A stretch of DNA of 64,000 bases from Chloroflexota bacterium (lineage in GTDB: Bacteria; Chloroflexota; Dormibacteria; Dormibacterales; Dormibacteraceae): NCBI GenBank assembly GCA_005880795.1, contig VBGP01000012.1, positions 22,960 to 86,959 on the forward strand. The letters run 5' to 3'. Below are positions 26,015 through 33,907 of this stretch, piece after piece. Every line of letters starts with the position of its first letter. Position 1 is the first letter of the stretch. Made by a program: the position numbers and the translations under genes. The notes beneath the pieces are model-generated. The model worked only from the letters and a program-made list of their open reading frames with translations. It was not told the DNA's origin and did not search any database.

Positions 26015-27322
26015 GTGGGCAGACCGGAGTCACTCGCAGCAATGGCCGTCCTGTTGGTTTCGGCAGCCTGCGCCGGCGGCGCGCCCGCCACCCCTCCTGG
26101 GCCGGCCCTCCACCTCGGCGTCGACCTGCCGCTGACCGGCCGGGAAGCTCGCGGCGCGGTGCCGGCGCTGAACGGAGTGCGCTTTTTCGTCCAGACCCAT
26201 CCGACGCTCGACGGCTTCAGCGTGAGCTTGACGACGGCGGACGATGCGTCGGGCGGCGCGCCGAACCCGAATCGGGGCGCCTCGAACGTCCTCGGGTTCC
26301 TCCCCGATCCCAACCTTGTCGCGATGATCGGACCCTTTGACTCGGCGGTGGCCCGCCTTGAGATCCCGATCGCCAACGCCGCAGGGCTCGCGATGGTGAG
26401 TCCCGCCACCAGCAATCCCTGCCTGACCCGGAACGTGTTCACACCCGCCCTGCTCAACCCAGCGCGCACCGAGATCAGCTGCAAAGCGGCCGGGCTGCCC
26501 TCGGCGGCCGACCTCCGGCCGGCGCACACCAACACCTTTTTCAGGCTGACGACCACGGACGACCTGCAGGGCGCGGCGGCCGCCGACTACGCCTTCCACA
26601 AGCTCCACCTCCTGCGGGTGGCGGTCATCTCGGACCACGAGAGCTACGGGCAGGGTCTGGCGTATGCGTTCGCTGCCCGATTCACGACCGCGGGTGGCAG
26701 CATCGTGGGCCGCTTCGACATCGGTCCGAAAAGCCGGGACGCGACGAACTTTCTGAGCAGCGCCAGGGCGGCCGGCGCGCAGGCCGTGTACTACGGCGGC
26801 GACACGCGACCGGGCGGTTGCGAGATCCGGGCCGAGATGGGGGCTCTGTTTCCGGCCGGCGAGGCGGCTCCGTTCCTGGGTGGCGACGGCATAGCAGAAG
26901 ATCCCGCCTGCGTCGCCGCGGCCGGCGCGAACAGCTCGGGGATCTTCGCCAGCGTCCCGTTTGTCAACGCCAATTCGAGGCCGGGCGCAGCGAGCACAAT
27001 CCACGACTTCAGGCAGAGCTATGGCAGCACAACGGATTACGGGCCGTACACGCTCCTCGCCTACGACGCCACCGCGGTCCTTTACGCCGCGCTCGACCGG
27101 GCGATTCGAAGCGCCGGCGGCCGGCTGCCCTCCCGGGCTGACGTGACCCACGAGGTGGCCCAGACCTCAGGCCTGGCGGGGGTAACCGGGCCGCTAGGCT
27201 TCGATGCGGCCGGGGACACGACCAACCGCACCGTCTCGATTTTCGAGGCCGTTGGCGCCAATCCCCGGGCGCCGTGGAGGCTGGTTGACGCGATCGACTA
27301 CAGCGCCCGGCTTCCTTATTGA
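26015..27322 (+). CDS. ABC transporter substrate-binding lipoprotein (branched-chain amino acid family)
   Basis: A 435-residue periplasmic-binding fold type I (Peripla_BP_6) protein. The signal ends in a lipobox LLVSAACAGG, so it is membrane-anchored. MIGPFDSAVARLEIPIANAAGLAMVSPATSNPCLT and the later VAVISDHESYGQGLAYAF match LivJ-type proteins and resemble the next gene along the whole length, suggesting duplication. Start is GTG at 26015, or ATG at 26042 which would still include the lipobox. The ligand is unknown. It precedes a second binding protein and the LivHMGF membrane components. Confidence 0.88.
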   Translation: MGRPESLAAMAVLLVSAACAGGAPATPPGPALHLGVDLPLTGREARGAVPALNGVRFFVQTHPTLDGFSVSLTTADDASGGAPNPNRGASNVLGFLPDPNLVAMIGPFDSAVARLEIPIANAAGLAMVSPATSNPCLTRNVFTPALLNPARTEISCKAAGLPSAADLRPAHTNTFFRLTTTDDLQGAAAADYAFHKLHLLRVAVISDHESYGQGLAYAFAARFTTAGGSIVGRFDIGPKSRDATNFLSSARAAGAQAVYYGGDTRPGGCEIRAEMGALFPAGEAAPFLGGDGIAEDPACVAAAGANSSGIFASVPFVNANSRPGAASTIHDFRQSYGSTTDYGPYTLLAYDATAVLYAALDRAIRSAGGRLPSRADVTHEVAQTSGLAGVTGPLGFDAAGDTTNRTVSIFEAVGANPRAPWRLVDAIDYSARLPY

Positions 27323-27340
27323 TGAGGGTGCACCGCGGCT

Positions 27341-27363
27341 GAAGTCAAGAGCGACTTGACTTC
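27341..27363. repeat. 9-bp inverted repeat between the two binding-protein genes
   Basis: gaagtcaag and cttgacttc form a perfect 9-bp stem with an agcga loop, 18 nt after the first binding-protein stop. A G-rich stretch rather than a T-run follows, so it could be an operator or a weak terminator. Further on, tgggaggc (27481-27488) can pair with gcctccca (27512-27519) just before the Shine-Dalgarno of the next gene. Confidence 0.4.
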
Positions 27364-27539
27364 GGGGGCCCTCCGAGTCGATAGTGTGCCTCGGAGTAGC
27401 AGTTCGGCCATCCCATGTGGCCGCATTCGCCGCCGGCGCACTCTCGCCCCGACACGAGTTGGGAAGAGGGCGGCAAGTGATGGGAGGCGTCAGGTGTGGT
27501 GTTGCGCATTTGCCTCCCAACCAGCACAAGGGGGAACCT

Positions 27540-28841
27540 ATGGTTCGAGCTAGGGGACTCGTAGTCCTCTCGATGGCGCTTATGGTCGCGTTTGCCTGCG
27601 GCGGAAGCAGCCCAGGCACCAGCGGGAGCAAGGGGACGATCAAGATCGGCTCCGATTTCCCGGTTTGCACGACCGGCGGCCAGTCGACCTCCAACGGCGT
27701 GAAGTTCGCCGTCGACCAGAAGAACGCTGCGGGAGGGGTCGAGGGCTTCAAGATCGTGTACCAGAGCTTTGACGACTGTCGCCAGGGCTCATACAACGCT
27801 GACGCCGGCGTAGCCAACGTCCGGCAGATGCTCGACGACAGCGCCTTTATGGGCATGATCGGCCCGTATAACTCTGCGGTCGCGAAGGCCGAGATTCCGA
27901 TCGCAGCCCCGAAGAACTTCGTGATGATCAGCCCGGCGAACACGAACCCGTGCCTGACCAAGGACATTCCTTCGTGCAGCACGGCTTACCACCCGCAGGA
28001 CCTCCGCGGGAGCAACCCAAACAACTACTGGCGCGTCGTCACCACCGACGACTACCAGGGCCCTGCGATGGCCGACTACATGTTCAAGCAGGCGAACATC
28101 AAAACCGTCGCGATCCTTGACGACAGCACTGTGTTCGGCGTGGGCATCTCCGGCGCCTTTGAGGCGGAGTTCAAGAAGCTCGGCGGCACGGTGGTCAAGC
28201 ACCAGGAATACAAAAAGGACCAGCAGGGCACACAGTTCCAGTCCCTGCTCCAGTCCATGCGGACGGCCTCAGCGCTGTACGTCGGGGGCACCGACGACCA
28301 GAACATCTGCATTCCGCGCGCGCAGATGAAGCAGATCGGCTGGACGGCGCCTTTCGGCGGCGGCGACGGCATCGAGACGACCGACTGCATCGACCAGGCG
28401 TCAGGCAATGAGACGGGCATCCTGGCCACATCGGCCGGTGCGGACGCCACGCAGGTACCGGGGGCCAAGGACACCATCGCGAAGTTCCGCCAGGCCTTCA
28501 CCGGCGCGAACGACTTCGGCGGTTACACCATGCAGGCCTACGACGCGGCCAACATCTTGATGACCGCGATCGGCAACGCCATCAAGTCCAACGGCGGCAG
28601 CATGCCGACGCGCAAGCAGGTCCGCGACGCCATGGCGAAGATCACGACCTTTCAGGGCGTGATCGGCAACTACGGGTTTGACCAGAACGGCGACACGACG
28701 CTCAAGATCGTGTCGATCTACGAGGTCAAGACCGGCCTGAGCGACGCCGACGTCAAGAGCTCGACGGGCGTCTGCGGCAAGAAGCTCGCCAACGCGTGCT
28801 TCGTCTGGAAGACTCAGTTCGACTTCGCCACGAGCAGTTAA
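27540..28841 (+). CDS. livJ: ABC transporter substrate-binding lipoprotein (LivJ family)
   Basis: A 433-residue Peripla_BP_6 protein. The ATG at 27540 has an AAGGGGG seven nt upstream and opens a lipoprotein signal (VVLSMALMVAFACGG). The mature part carries IKIGSDFPVCTTGGQSTSNG, MIGPYNSAVAKAEIPIA, NNYWRVVTTDDYQGPAMADY and FGGYTMQAYDAANILMTAI. Four extra cysteines could form disulfides. It probably delivers branched-chain amino acids or similar ligands to LivHM; the exact ligand is not visible. A stable hairpin follows, which would favour excess binding protein over permease. Confidence 0.92.
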   Translation: MVRARGLVVLSMALMVAFACGGSSPGTSGSKGTIKIGSDFPVCTTGGQSTSNGVKFAVDQKNAAGGVEGFKIVYQSFDDCRQGSYNADAGVANVRQMLDDSAFMGMIGPYNSAVAKAEIPIAAPKNFVMISPANTNPCLTKDIPSCSTAYHPQDLRGSNPNNYWRVVTTDDYQGPAMADYMFKQANIKTVAILDDSTVFGVGISGAFEAEFKKLGGTVVKHQEYKKDQQGTQFQSLLQSMRTASALYVGGTDDQNICIPRAQMKQIGWTAPFGGGDGIETTDCIDQASGNETGILATSAGADATQVPGAKDTIAKFRQAFTGANDFGGYTMQAYDAANILMTAIGNAIKSNGGSMPTRKQVRDAMAKITTFQGVIGNYGFDQNGDTTLKIVSIYEVKTGLSDADVKSSTGVCGKKLANACFVWKTQFDFATSS

Positions 28842-28859
28842 TCTTTAGCCCAAGTTCCA

Positions 28860-28887
28860 GCGAGGAGGCCGGCACCGGCCTCCTCGC
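28860..28887 (+). terminator. stable hairpin between livJ and livH
   Basis: gcgaggaggcc (28860-28870) pairs perfectly with ggcctcctcgc (28877-28887). Only short pyrimidine runs follow, so partial termination or 3'-end protection of the livJ message is more likely than full termination; this is a common arrangement after binding-protein genes. Confidence 0.6.
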
Positions 28888-28970
28888 CACCCTTTAGCTC
28901 TCAAGGAGGGGAAGCACTGGACGCGGGCACGGTCGAGAAAAGAGCCACCGCCCTGAGGCGGTTCCGCGCA

Positions 28971-29972
28971 ATGCAGGTGGCCGGCATGAGCCTCCCCGAC
29001 TACGGCTTCTACATCTTGTGCGGAACCGCGGTCATCCTCCTCCTGACCGAGGCGGTCAGGGATACAACCAACTTCGCTCAGACCCTTGTGTTCGGCCTGA
29101 CCCAGGGCGCCATCTTTGCGCTAGTCGCGCTGGGCTACACGATGGTTTACGGCATCATCGAGCTGATCAACTTCGCCCACGGGGACGTTTTCACACTCAG
29201 CGCGTACGTCGGCACGACGATCCTCGGACTGTTCGCGGTCAACGAGGGATCCTTTACGGCTCTCAACCTGGCAGTCCTCGTGATCATCTTCCCGGTCGTC
29301 ATGCTGATCATGGGCGGGATCAACGTGGCGATCGAGCGCGTCGCCTACCGGCCGCTGCGCAACGCGCCCCGCCTGGCCCCCCTGATCACCGCGATCGGCA
29401 TGTCATTCTTCCTCGAGGGTGTGATGTTCCTCTGGAAGGGCCCTGCGACCGTCCACTTCCCCAACATCTTGCCGCAGTGGACAACGACCGTCGCCGGCGT
29501 GTTTTTCGGCTTCAAGGACATCTTCGTCATCGTCACCGCCGCGATCCTGGTTGCGCTGCTGGCGTTCTTCATCAACCGCACCAGGCTCGGCAAGGCGATG
29601 CGAGCCACGGCCCAGGACCGGGACGCCGCGCAGCTGATGGGAATCGACATCAACCGCACGATCGCCGCAACGTTCTTCATCGGCGCCCTTCTCGCCGGCG
29701 CCGGGGGAATCATCTATGGCCTTTACTACGGGACCGTGTACTACCAGCTGGGCTTCCGCACCGGGCTCATCGCTTTCACGGCTGCTGTGTTCGGTGGCAT
29801 CGGCAACATCCCAGGCGCGGCGATCGGGGGCCTGATCATCGGCCTGACAGCGGCGTTCAGCGACATCTACATCGGCGGCAGGTGGACGCAGGTCGTGATC
29901 TTCGGCATCTTGATCGGCGTACTGGTGTTCAGGCCTACAGGGCTCCTGGGAATGCGGGTGCCCGAGAAGTGA
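28971..29972 (+). CDS. livH: branched-chain amino acid ABC transporter permease LivH
   Basis: A 333-residue permease with about eight to nine helices. GLTQGAIFALVALGYTMVYGIIELINFAHGDVF is the LivH opening; RATAQDRDAAQLMGIDINRT is the cytoplasmic coupling loop for LivG/F. The conventional start is ATG 28971, preceded by a moderate GAGGCGG. However, an ideal AAGGAGG (28903-28909) lies 7 nt before an in-frame CTG at 28917, so an 18-residue longer form starting at CTG is plausible. The stop overlaps livM as GTGA. Confidence 0.92.
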   Translation: MQVAGMSLPDYGFYILCGTAVILLLTEAVRDTTNFAQTLVFGLTQGAIFALVALGYTMVYGIIELINFAHGDVFTLSAYVGTTILGLFAVNEGSFTALNLAVLVIIFPVVMLIMGGINVAIERVAYRPLRNAPRLAPLITAIGMSFFLEGVMFLWKGPATVHFPNILPQWTTTVAGVFFGFKDIFVIVTAAILVALLAFFINRTRLGKAMRATAQDRDAAQLMGIDINRTIAATFFIGALLAGAGGIIYGLYYGTVYYQLGFRTGLIAFTAAVFGGIGNIPGAAIGGLIIGLTAAFSDIYIGGRWTQVVIFGILIGVLVFRPTGLLGMRVPEK

Positions 29973-31201
29973 GCAATGCGGCTGGGGCGCGGCCGTCCTT
30001 GCGCGAACGGCTGAACATCCGCCAGCGGATTCGCGACCGCGACACGGCGGTCTACGGCGTCTTGATCATCGTCGCGCTCCTGTTTCCCCTGGTGACGATC
30101 TATGCGACCGGTGGCACAGCCCTCGTCTCCCACGCGACGCGCGCCGGTTACTGGGTGCTGCTCGCAATCGGACTCAACGTGGTGGTCGGCTTCGCGGGTC
30201 TGCTCGACCTCGGGTACGCGGCGTTCTTCGCAATCGGCGCGTACACGTACGCGCTGCTGGCGTCGCCGCAGCTGGCGTCATCCCCTGCCCACCACGCGAT
30301 TCACATCAACTTCTGGATCCTGATCTTCGGTTCACTGCTCATGGCGGCCCTCTTCGGCGCCGTCCTCGGGTTCCCCACGCTCCGCCTACGAGGTGATTAC
30401 CTCGCCATCGTCACCCTCGGGTTCGGGGAGATCGTGCCCCAGCTCTTCTACAACTTCGACCAGTGGACGGGCGGGATCAACGCCGTCGGCCTCATCGACC
30501 AGCCCCTGCTGCCGGCTTGGATCCAGGGTCCGTGGTCGGGCGACGGCGACTTCAAGGTCGTGTCGCCGTTCAATTTCAATACGGACCCCGTCGCTTACTA
30601 CGTGCTTGTCTGCTTTCTGATCGCAATCGCCGTCCTCCTCGTCACCAACCTCTACCGCTCGCGCCTGGGACGGGCCTGGATGGCGATTCGCGAGGATGAG
30701 GTCGCGGCCGCCGCGATGGGAATCAACACGGTCACCACAAAGCTGCTGGCGTTCGGCATCGGGGCCTCGTTCAGCGGCTTCGCCGGCGCCTACTACGCAG
30801 CGGACGTCGCCCTGGTGAGTCCGGACAACTTCCTGTTCATCGTGTCGATCACGGTGCTGGTGATGGTGGTGCTCGGCGGTATGGGCAACATCACAGGCGT
30901 CATCGTCGGTGCGCTCGTGATGTATTACCTCGTCTTCTACTTGATCCCCGGTTTGCCGGAGAATGCCACCTCGCTCGCCAGCAGCATCGGACTTGGCTCG
31001 CTGAACCAGAGCAGTGGCGACTGGCCCGGCCTCGGCGAGGAGACGCAGCGCCTGAACTTCATCATCTACGGCGCCATCCTCGTGGGCATGATGCTGCTGC
31101 GGCCGCAGGGTCTGCTGCCGAGCCGCGTCCGCGAGCAGGAGCTCAAGCACGCCGCGGTGCAGGAAGAAGAGGCCGCAGTCGAGCAGCTGCACGCGACATG
31201 A
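29969..31201 (+). CDS. livM: branched-chain amino acid ABC transporter permease LivM
   Basis: A 410-residue permease with about nine to ten helices. YWVLLAIGLNVVVGFAGLLDLGYAAFFAIGAY is the LivM core, LRGDYLAIVTLGFGEI is typical, and AIREDEVAAAAMGINTVTTK is the coupling loop. An extracytoplasmic loop (about residues 165-195) is longer than average. The GTG at 29969 overlaps the livH stop; the frame stays open upstream through livH by chance. ATGA overlap with livG follows. Pairs with LivH to form the channel. Confidence 0.94.
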   Translation: MSNAAGARPSLRERLNIRQRIRDRDTAVYGVLIIVALLFPLVTIYATGGTALVSHATRAGYWVLLAIGLNVVVGFAGLLDLGYAAFFAIGAYTYALLASPQLASSPAHHAIHINFWILIFGSLLMAALFGAVLGFPTLRLRGDYLAIVTLGFGEIVPQLFYNFDQWTGGINAVGLIDQPLLPAWIQGPWSGDGDFKVVSPFNFNTDPVAYYVLVCFLIAIAVLLVTNLYRSRLGRAWMAIREDEVAAAAMGINTVTTKLLAFGIGASFSGFAGAYYAADVALVSPDNFLFIVSITVLVMVVLGGMGNITGVIVGALVMYYLVFYLIPGLPENATSLASSIGLGSLNQSSGDWPGLGEETQRLNFIIYGAILVGMMLLRPQGLLPSRVREQELKHAAVQEEEAAVEQLHAT

Positions 31202-31977
31202 GCGATCAACCAGCAGGCAACATCCTCGAGCTGACCAACCTCACCAAGCGATTTGGCGGCCTTGTGGCTGTTGACAACGTGAGCCTTCACATCAAGCGCG
31301 GCGAGGTCTTCGCGCTGATCGGGCCCAACGGCGCCGGCAAGACAACCCTCTTCAACAACGTCACCGGCCTCTACCAGCCCACCAGCGGCGCTGTCGTGTT
31401 CGACGGCAAGGACATCACGGGTTTCAAGCCTCACCAGGTCGCGCGCTACGGCATCGCGCGCACGTTCCAGAACATCCGCCTCTTCGACTACATGAGCTGC
31501 CTCGACAACGTGCGCGTCGGCCGCCATGTCCGGATGAAGGCCAAGGTCTGGGACTCGCTCTTCAAGCTTCCTCGCGAACGCCGCGAGGAGGAGCGCGTGA
31601 CAGAGGAGGCGATGGAGCTGCTTCGCTTTGTCGGTATCGCCAAGCACGCGAGCCAGTACGCGCGAAATCTTGCGTACGGCCAGCAGCGACGGCTCGAGAT
31701 CGCCCGCGCCCTCGCCACGGATCCCAAGCTGCTCCTGCTCGACGAGCCGGCCGCCGGCTTCACACCCCAGGAGAAGGTCGAGCTCATGGCGCTCGTGAAA
31801 AGGATCCTGACCCGCGGGATCACCGTATTCCTCATCGAGCACGACATGAAGGTGGTCATGGGGATCTCGGAGCGGATCGTGGTCCTCGACCACGGCGAGA
31901 AGATCGCGGAGGGCAGTCCGGACGAGGTCCGCAAAGACGCCCGCGTGATCGAAGCGTATCTGGGAAAGTCGGCCTAG
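31198..31977 (+). CDS. livG: branched-chain amino acid ABC transporter ATP-binding protein LivG
   Basis: A 259-residue ATPase. The Walker A loop is GPNGAGKTTLFN, the signature region LAYGQQRRLEIARALA, Walker B LLLLDEPAAGF with the GFTPQE stretch typical of LivG, and the switch histidine in FLIEHDMKVVMG. It energises LivHM transport together with LivF. ATG 31198 overlaps the livM stop (ATGA). Confidence 0.96.
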   Translation: MSDQPAGNILELTNLTKRFGGLVAVDNVSLHIKRGEVFALIGPNGAGKTTLFNNVTGLYQPTSGAVVFDGKDITGFKPHQVARYGIARTFQNIRLFDYMSCLDNVRVGRHVRMKAKVWDSLFKLPRERREEERVTEEAMELLRFVGIAKHASQYARNLAYGQQRRLEIARALATDPKLLLLDEPAAGFTPQEKVELMALVKRILTRGITVFLIEHDMKVVMGISERIVVLDHGEKIAEGSPDEVRKDARVIEAYLGKSA

Positions 31978-31981
31978 CCCT

Positions 31982-32692
31982 GTGGCACTACTCGAGCTGG
32001 ATGGTGTCGACGCCTTATACGGCCGCATCCAGGCACTGCGCAAGGTTTCGATCACGGTCGACAAGGGCGAGGTCGTGGCCCTCATCGGGTCCAACGGGGC
32101 GGGCAAGACGACGACTCTGCGCACGATCTCGGGCCTCATGCACCCCGCCTCAGGAACGATCAAGTTCGACGGCCGCGAGATCACCACGACCCGTCCCTCG
32201 AAGATCGTCGAGCTCGGGATCTGCCAGTCGCCTGAGGGACGGCGCCTGTTTCCGCGGATGACCGTGGTCGACAACCTGGTCATGGGCGCCTACACGCGCA
32301 ACGACAAGCCGGCCATCGCCTCCGACATGGACCGCGTGTTCACGCTCTTCCCCCGGCTGAAGGAACGCCGGACGCAGATCGCGGGCACCCTGTCCGGCGG
32401 CGAGCAGCAGATGCTCGCGATGGGCCGGGCGCTGATGGCGCGGCCGAAGCTGATGATGCTCGACGAGCCGTCGCTGGGCCTGGCGCCGATCCTGATCGAG
32501 ACGATCTTCAGCATCGTGCGCGAGATCAACTCGCAGGGCACCACCGTCCTGCTCGTGGAGCAAAACGCGAACAAGGCGCTGGAGGTGGCGAATCGCGCAT
32601 ATGTGCTGGAGACCGGCGTGATCGTCCAGGAGGGATCGGGCCGCGAACTGCTCGCGTCCGAGGCAGTGCAGAAAGCCTACCTGGGCATGTAG
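31982..32692 (+). CDS. livF: branched-chain amino acid ABC transporter ATP-binding protein LivF
   Basis: A 236-residue ATPase. GSNGAGKTTTLRTISGL (Walker A), LSGGEQQMLAMGRALM (signature), LMMLDEPSLGLAPILIE (Walker B, LivF-specific) and LLVEQNANKALEVA (switch) are complete. Start is GTG at 31982, four nt after the livG stop. It ends six nt before the convergent membrane-protein gene, with no visible terminator between. Confidence 0.96.
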   Translation: MALLELDGVDALYGRIQALRKVSITVDKGEVVALIGSNGAGKTTTLRTISGLMHPASGTIKFDGREITTTRPSKIVELGICQSPEGRRLFPRMTVVDNLVMGAYTRNDKPAIASDMDRVFTLFPRLKERRTQIAGTLSGGEQQMLAMGRALMARPKLMMLDEPSLGLAPILIETIFSIVREINSQGTTVLLVEQNANKALEVANRAYVLETGVIVQEGSGRELLASEAVQKAYLGM

Positions 32693-32698
32693 CCCCAG

Positions 32699-33523
32699 TC
32701 AGCGGCTTGGCTGGTAGCTCACGACGAACATGTAGACCAGCACGATCGCGAAGGCTCCGTACTCGAGGACTACGTTTCTGGTGAAGCTGTCCTCGACCGT
32801 GTGGCGCACCAGGCCGCGGTTGATGTACCAGGCGATGAGGAGCATCGCCGCGAACCAGCCATCGGCCACGTAGAGGTAGAGCGACAACGCGGTGATCGCC
32901 CAGGCCAGGAAGGTGACGACCTGGGCCACGAAGATGGCGAAGATGAATGCGCGTCGCGGCGTGATCGCCACGCCGTTGATGCGGAAGCTCCGATACGAGG
33001 CGAAGAACGTGATGGTGAAGATCCACAACAGCCTCAGGATCGAGTTGAACGGAAGGGCCACCACGACGAGGTAAGCACCAGACAGGACGAGGATCAGAAT
33101 CGCTTCCTGGAGAATGAGGTGGCCGCGCTTTTCCGCCTCGCGCAGCCGCAGGTAATCGAGCCGCGCCGCGATGATGAAGCCCGTGCCGAACACCGCCGTG
33201 AGGAGGAGGTACTTCCAGAGCTCGGGCACCAGGAGCGAGAGGCCCGCCAGCGTGATCGCTCCGAGCGCGACCGGGATGTAGTGCTCGATGCGCGGAAACT
33301 CTTCGGTTCCGCGTAGGTATCCCAGCAGCGCGGGGGCCGCGAGCACCACCAGGCCCAACGCCAGGGCCCAGACCTGGCCCGGCCCGAGGAGCTCCGACTT
33401 GAATCCCAACCCGATCGCCATGAGCACGACGGCGGCGAAGATCAGGAAGCTTCGATCCCGCTCTAACCTGGCCGCGGACGCGGCCGGCACGACCCTCTCC
33501 GCCAGGACTGGTGGCAGTTTCAT
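32699..33523 (-). CDS. polytopic membrane protein of unknown function
   Basis: A 274-residue protein with about eight hydrophobic helices (e.g. FLIFAAVVLMAIGLGF, VWALALGLVVLAAPALLGYL, FIFAIFVAQVVTFLAWAI). The short loop between helices 4 and 5 is charged (RLDYLRLREAEKRGH). I do not recognise a family. It begins 15 nt after the cupin gene on the same strand and ends the metK-manC-pgm-cupin string, so a role in envelope polysaccharide biology is a context guess only. Confidence 0.65.
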   Translation of the reverse strand: MKLPPVLAERVVPAASAARLERDRSFLIFAAVVLMAIGLGFKSELLGPGQVWALALGLVVLAAPALLGYLRGTEEFPRIEHYIPVALGAITLAGLSLLVPELWKYLLLTAVFGTGFIIAARLDYLRLREAEKRGHLILQEAILILVLSGAYLVVVALPFNSILRLLWIFTITFFASYRSFRINGVAITPRRAFIFAIFVAQVVTFLAWAITALSLYLYVADGWFAAMLLIAWYINRGLVRHTVEDSFTRNVVLEYGAFAIVLVYMFVVSYQPSR

Positions 33524-33538
33524 AGTGGCCCCGGCATT

Positions 33539-33907
33539 CTAAACACGGCCGTACCTATCTTCCAAGCGAACAACGTCGTCGACCTCGGGCGTCGAGACCT
33601 CGAATATGTCGGTGTCCTCCACCGCGGTGAGGCGATGCCGCGTTCGGGGCGTGATGTGCAGGGTGTCTCCGGCGCTCATGCGGCGCGTCGTCAGGGCGCC
33701 GTCCGCCCCTCCGATCTCCATGTCGACGCTGCCCCGCATCACGTACTGGTACTCGTCTTTCTGCTCGTGGTACTGCAGCGAGAGCGCCTCTCCCTGCCTG
33801 ATGTGAAGAATCTTGCCCGCATAGCGATCCGTGGTCGCCCAACGGAGCTCGTAGCCCCATGGCTTCTCGACCTTATGGGCGTCAACGCGCCCGAACTCAG
33901 GACGCAC
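33539..33907 (-). CDS. cupin domain protein, mannose-6-phosphate isomerase type II-like
   Basis: A 122-residue single cupin. VEKPWGYELRWATTDRYAGK and LSLQYHEQKDEYQYVMRG are characteristic of the phosphomannose isomerase/GDP-mannose pyrophosphorylase C-terminal domain; the metal-ligand histidines and Glu lie in YHEQKDE and the later LHITPRTRHRL. In bifunctional ManC enzymes this domain is fused to guanylyltransferase; here it is separate but two genes downstream of manC. It may therefore supply mannose-6-phosphate isomerase activity or regulation. GTG start overlaps the end of the mutase gene. Confidence 0.82.
   Translation of the reverse strand: MRPEFGRVDAHKVEKPWGYELRWATTDRYAGKILHIRQGEALSLQYHEQKDEYQYVMRGSVDMEIGGADGALTTRRMSAGDTLHITPRTRHRLTAVEDTDIFEVSTPEVDDVVRLEDRYGRV

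Noticed and set aside
27341..27363. Rho-independent terminator after the first binding-protein gene
   Set aside because: The 9-bp stem is good but is followed by a G-rich stretch instead of a T-run, so I list it as an inverted repeat only.
27384..27539. N-terminal extension of the second binding protein
   Set aside because: A clear Shine-Dalgarno and lipoprotein signal begin at ATG 27540; the extension would hide the signal peptide.
29018..29968. Frame continuous with livM that extends through livH
   Set aside because: The upstream part is the +1 shadow of livH with Arg/Pro/Gly-rich composition; livM starts at the GTG overlapping the livH stop.
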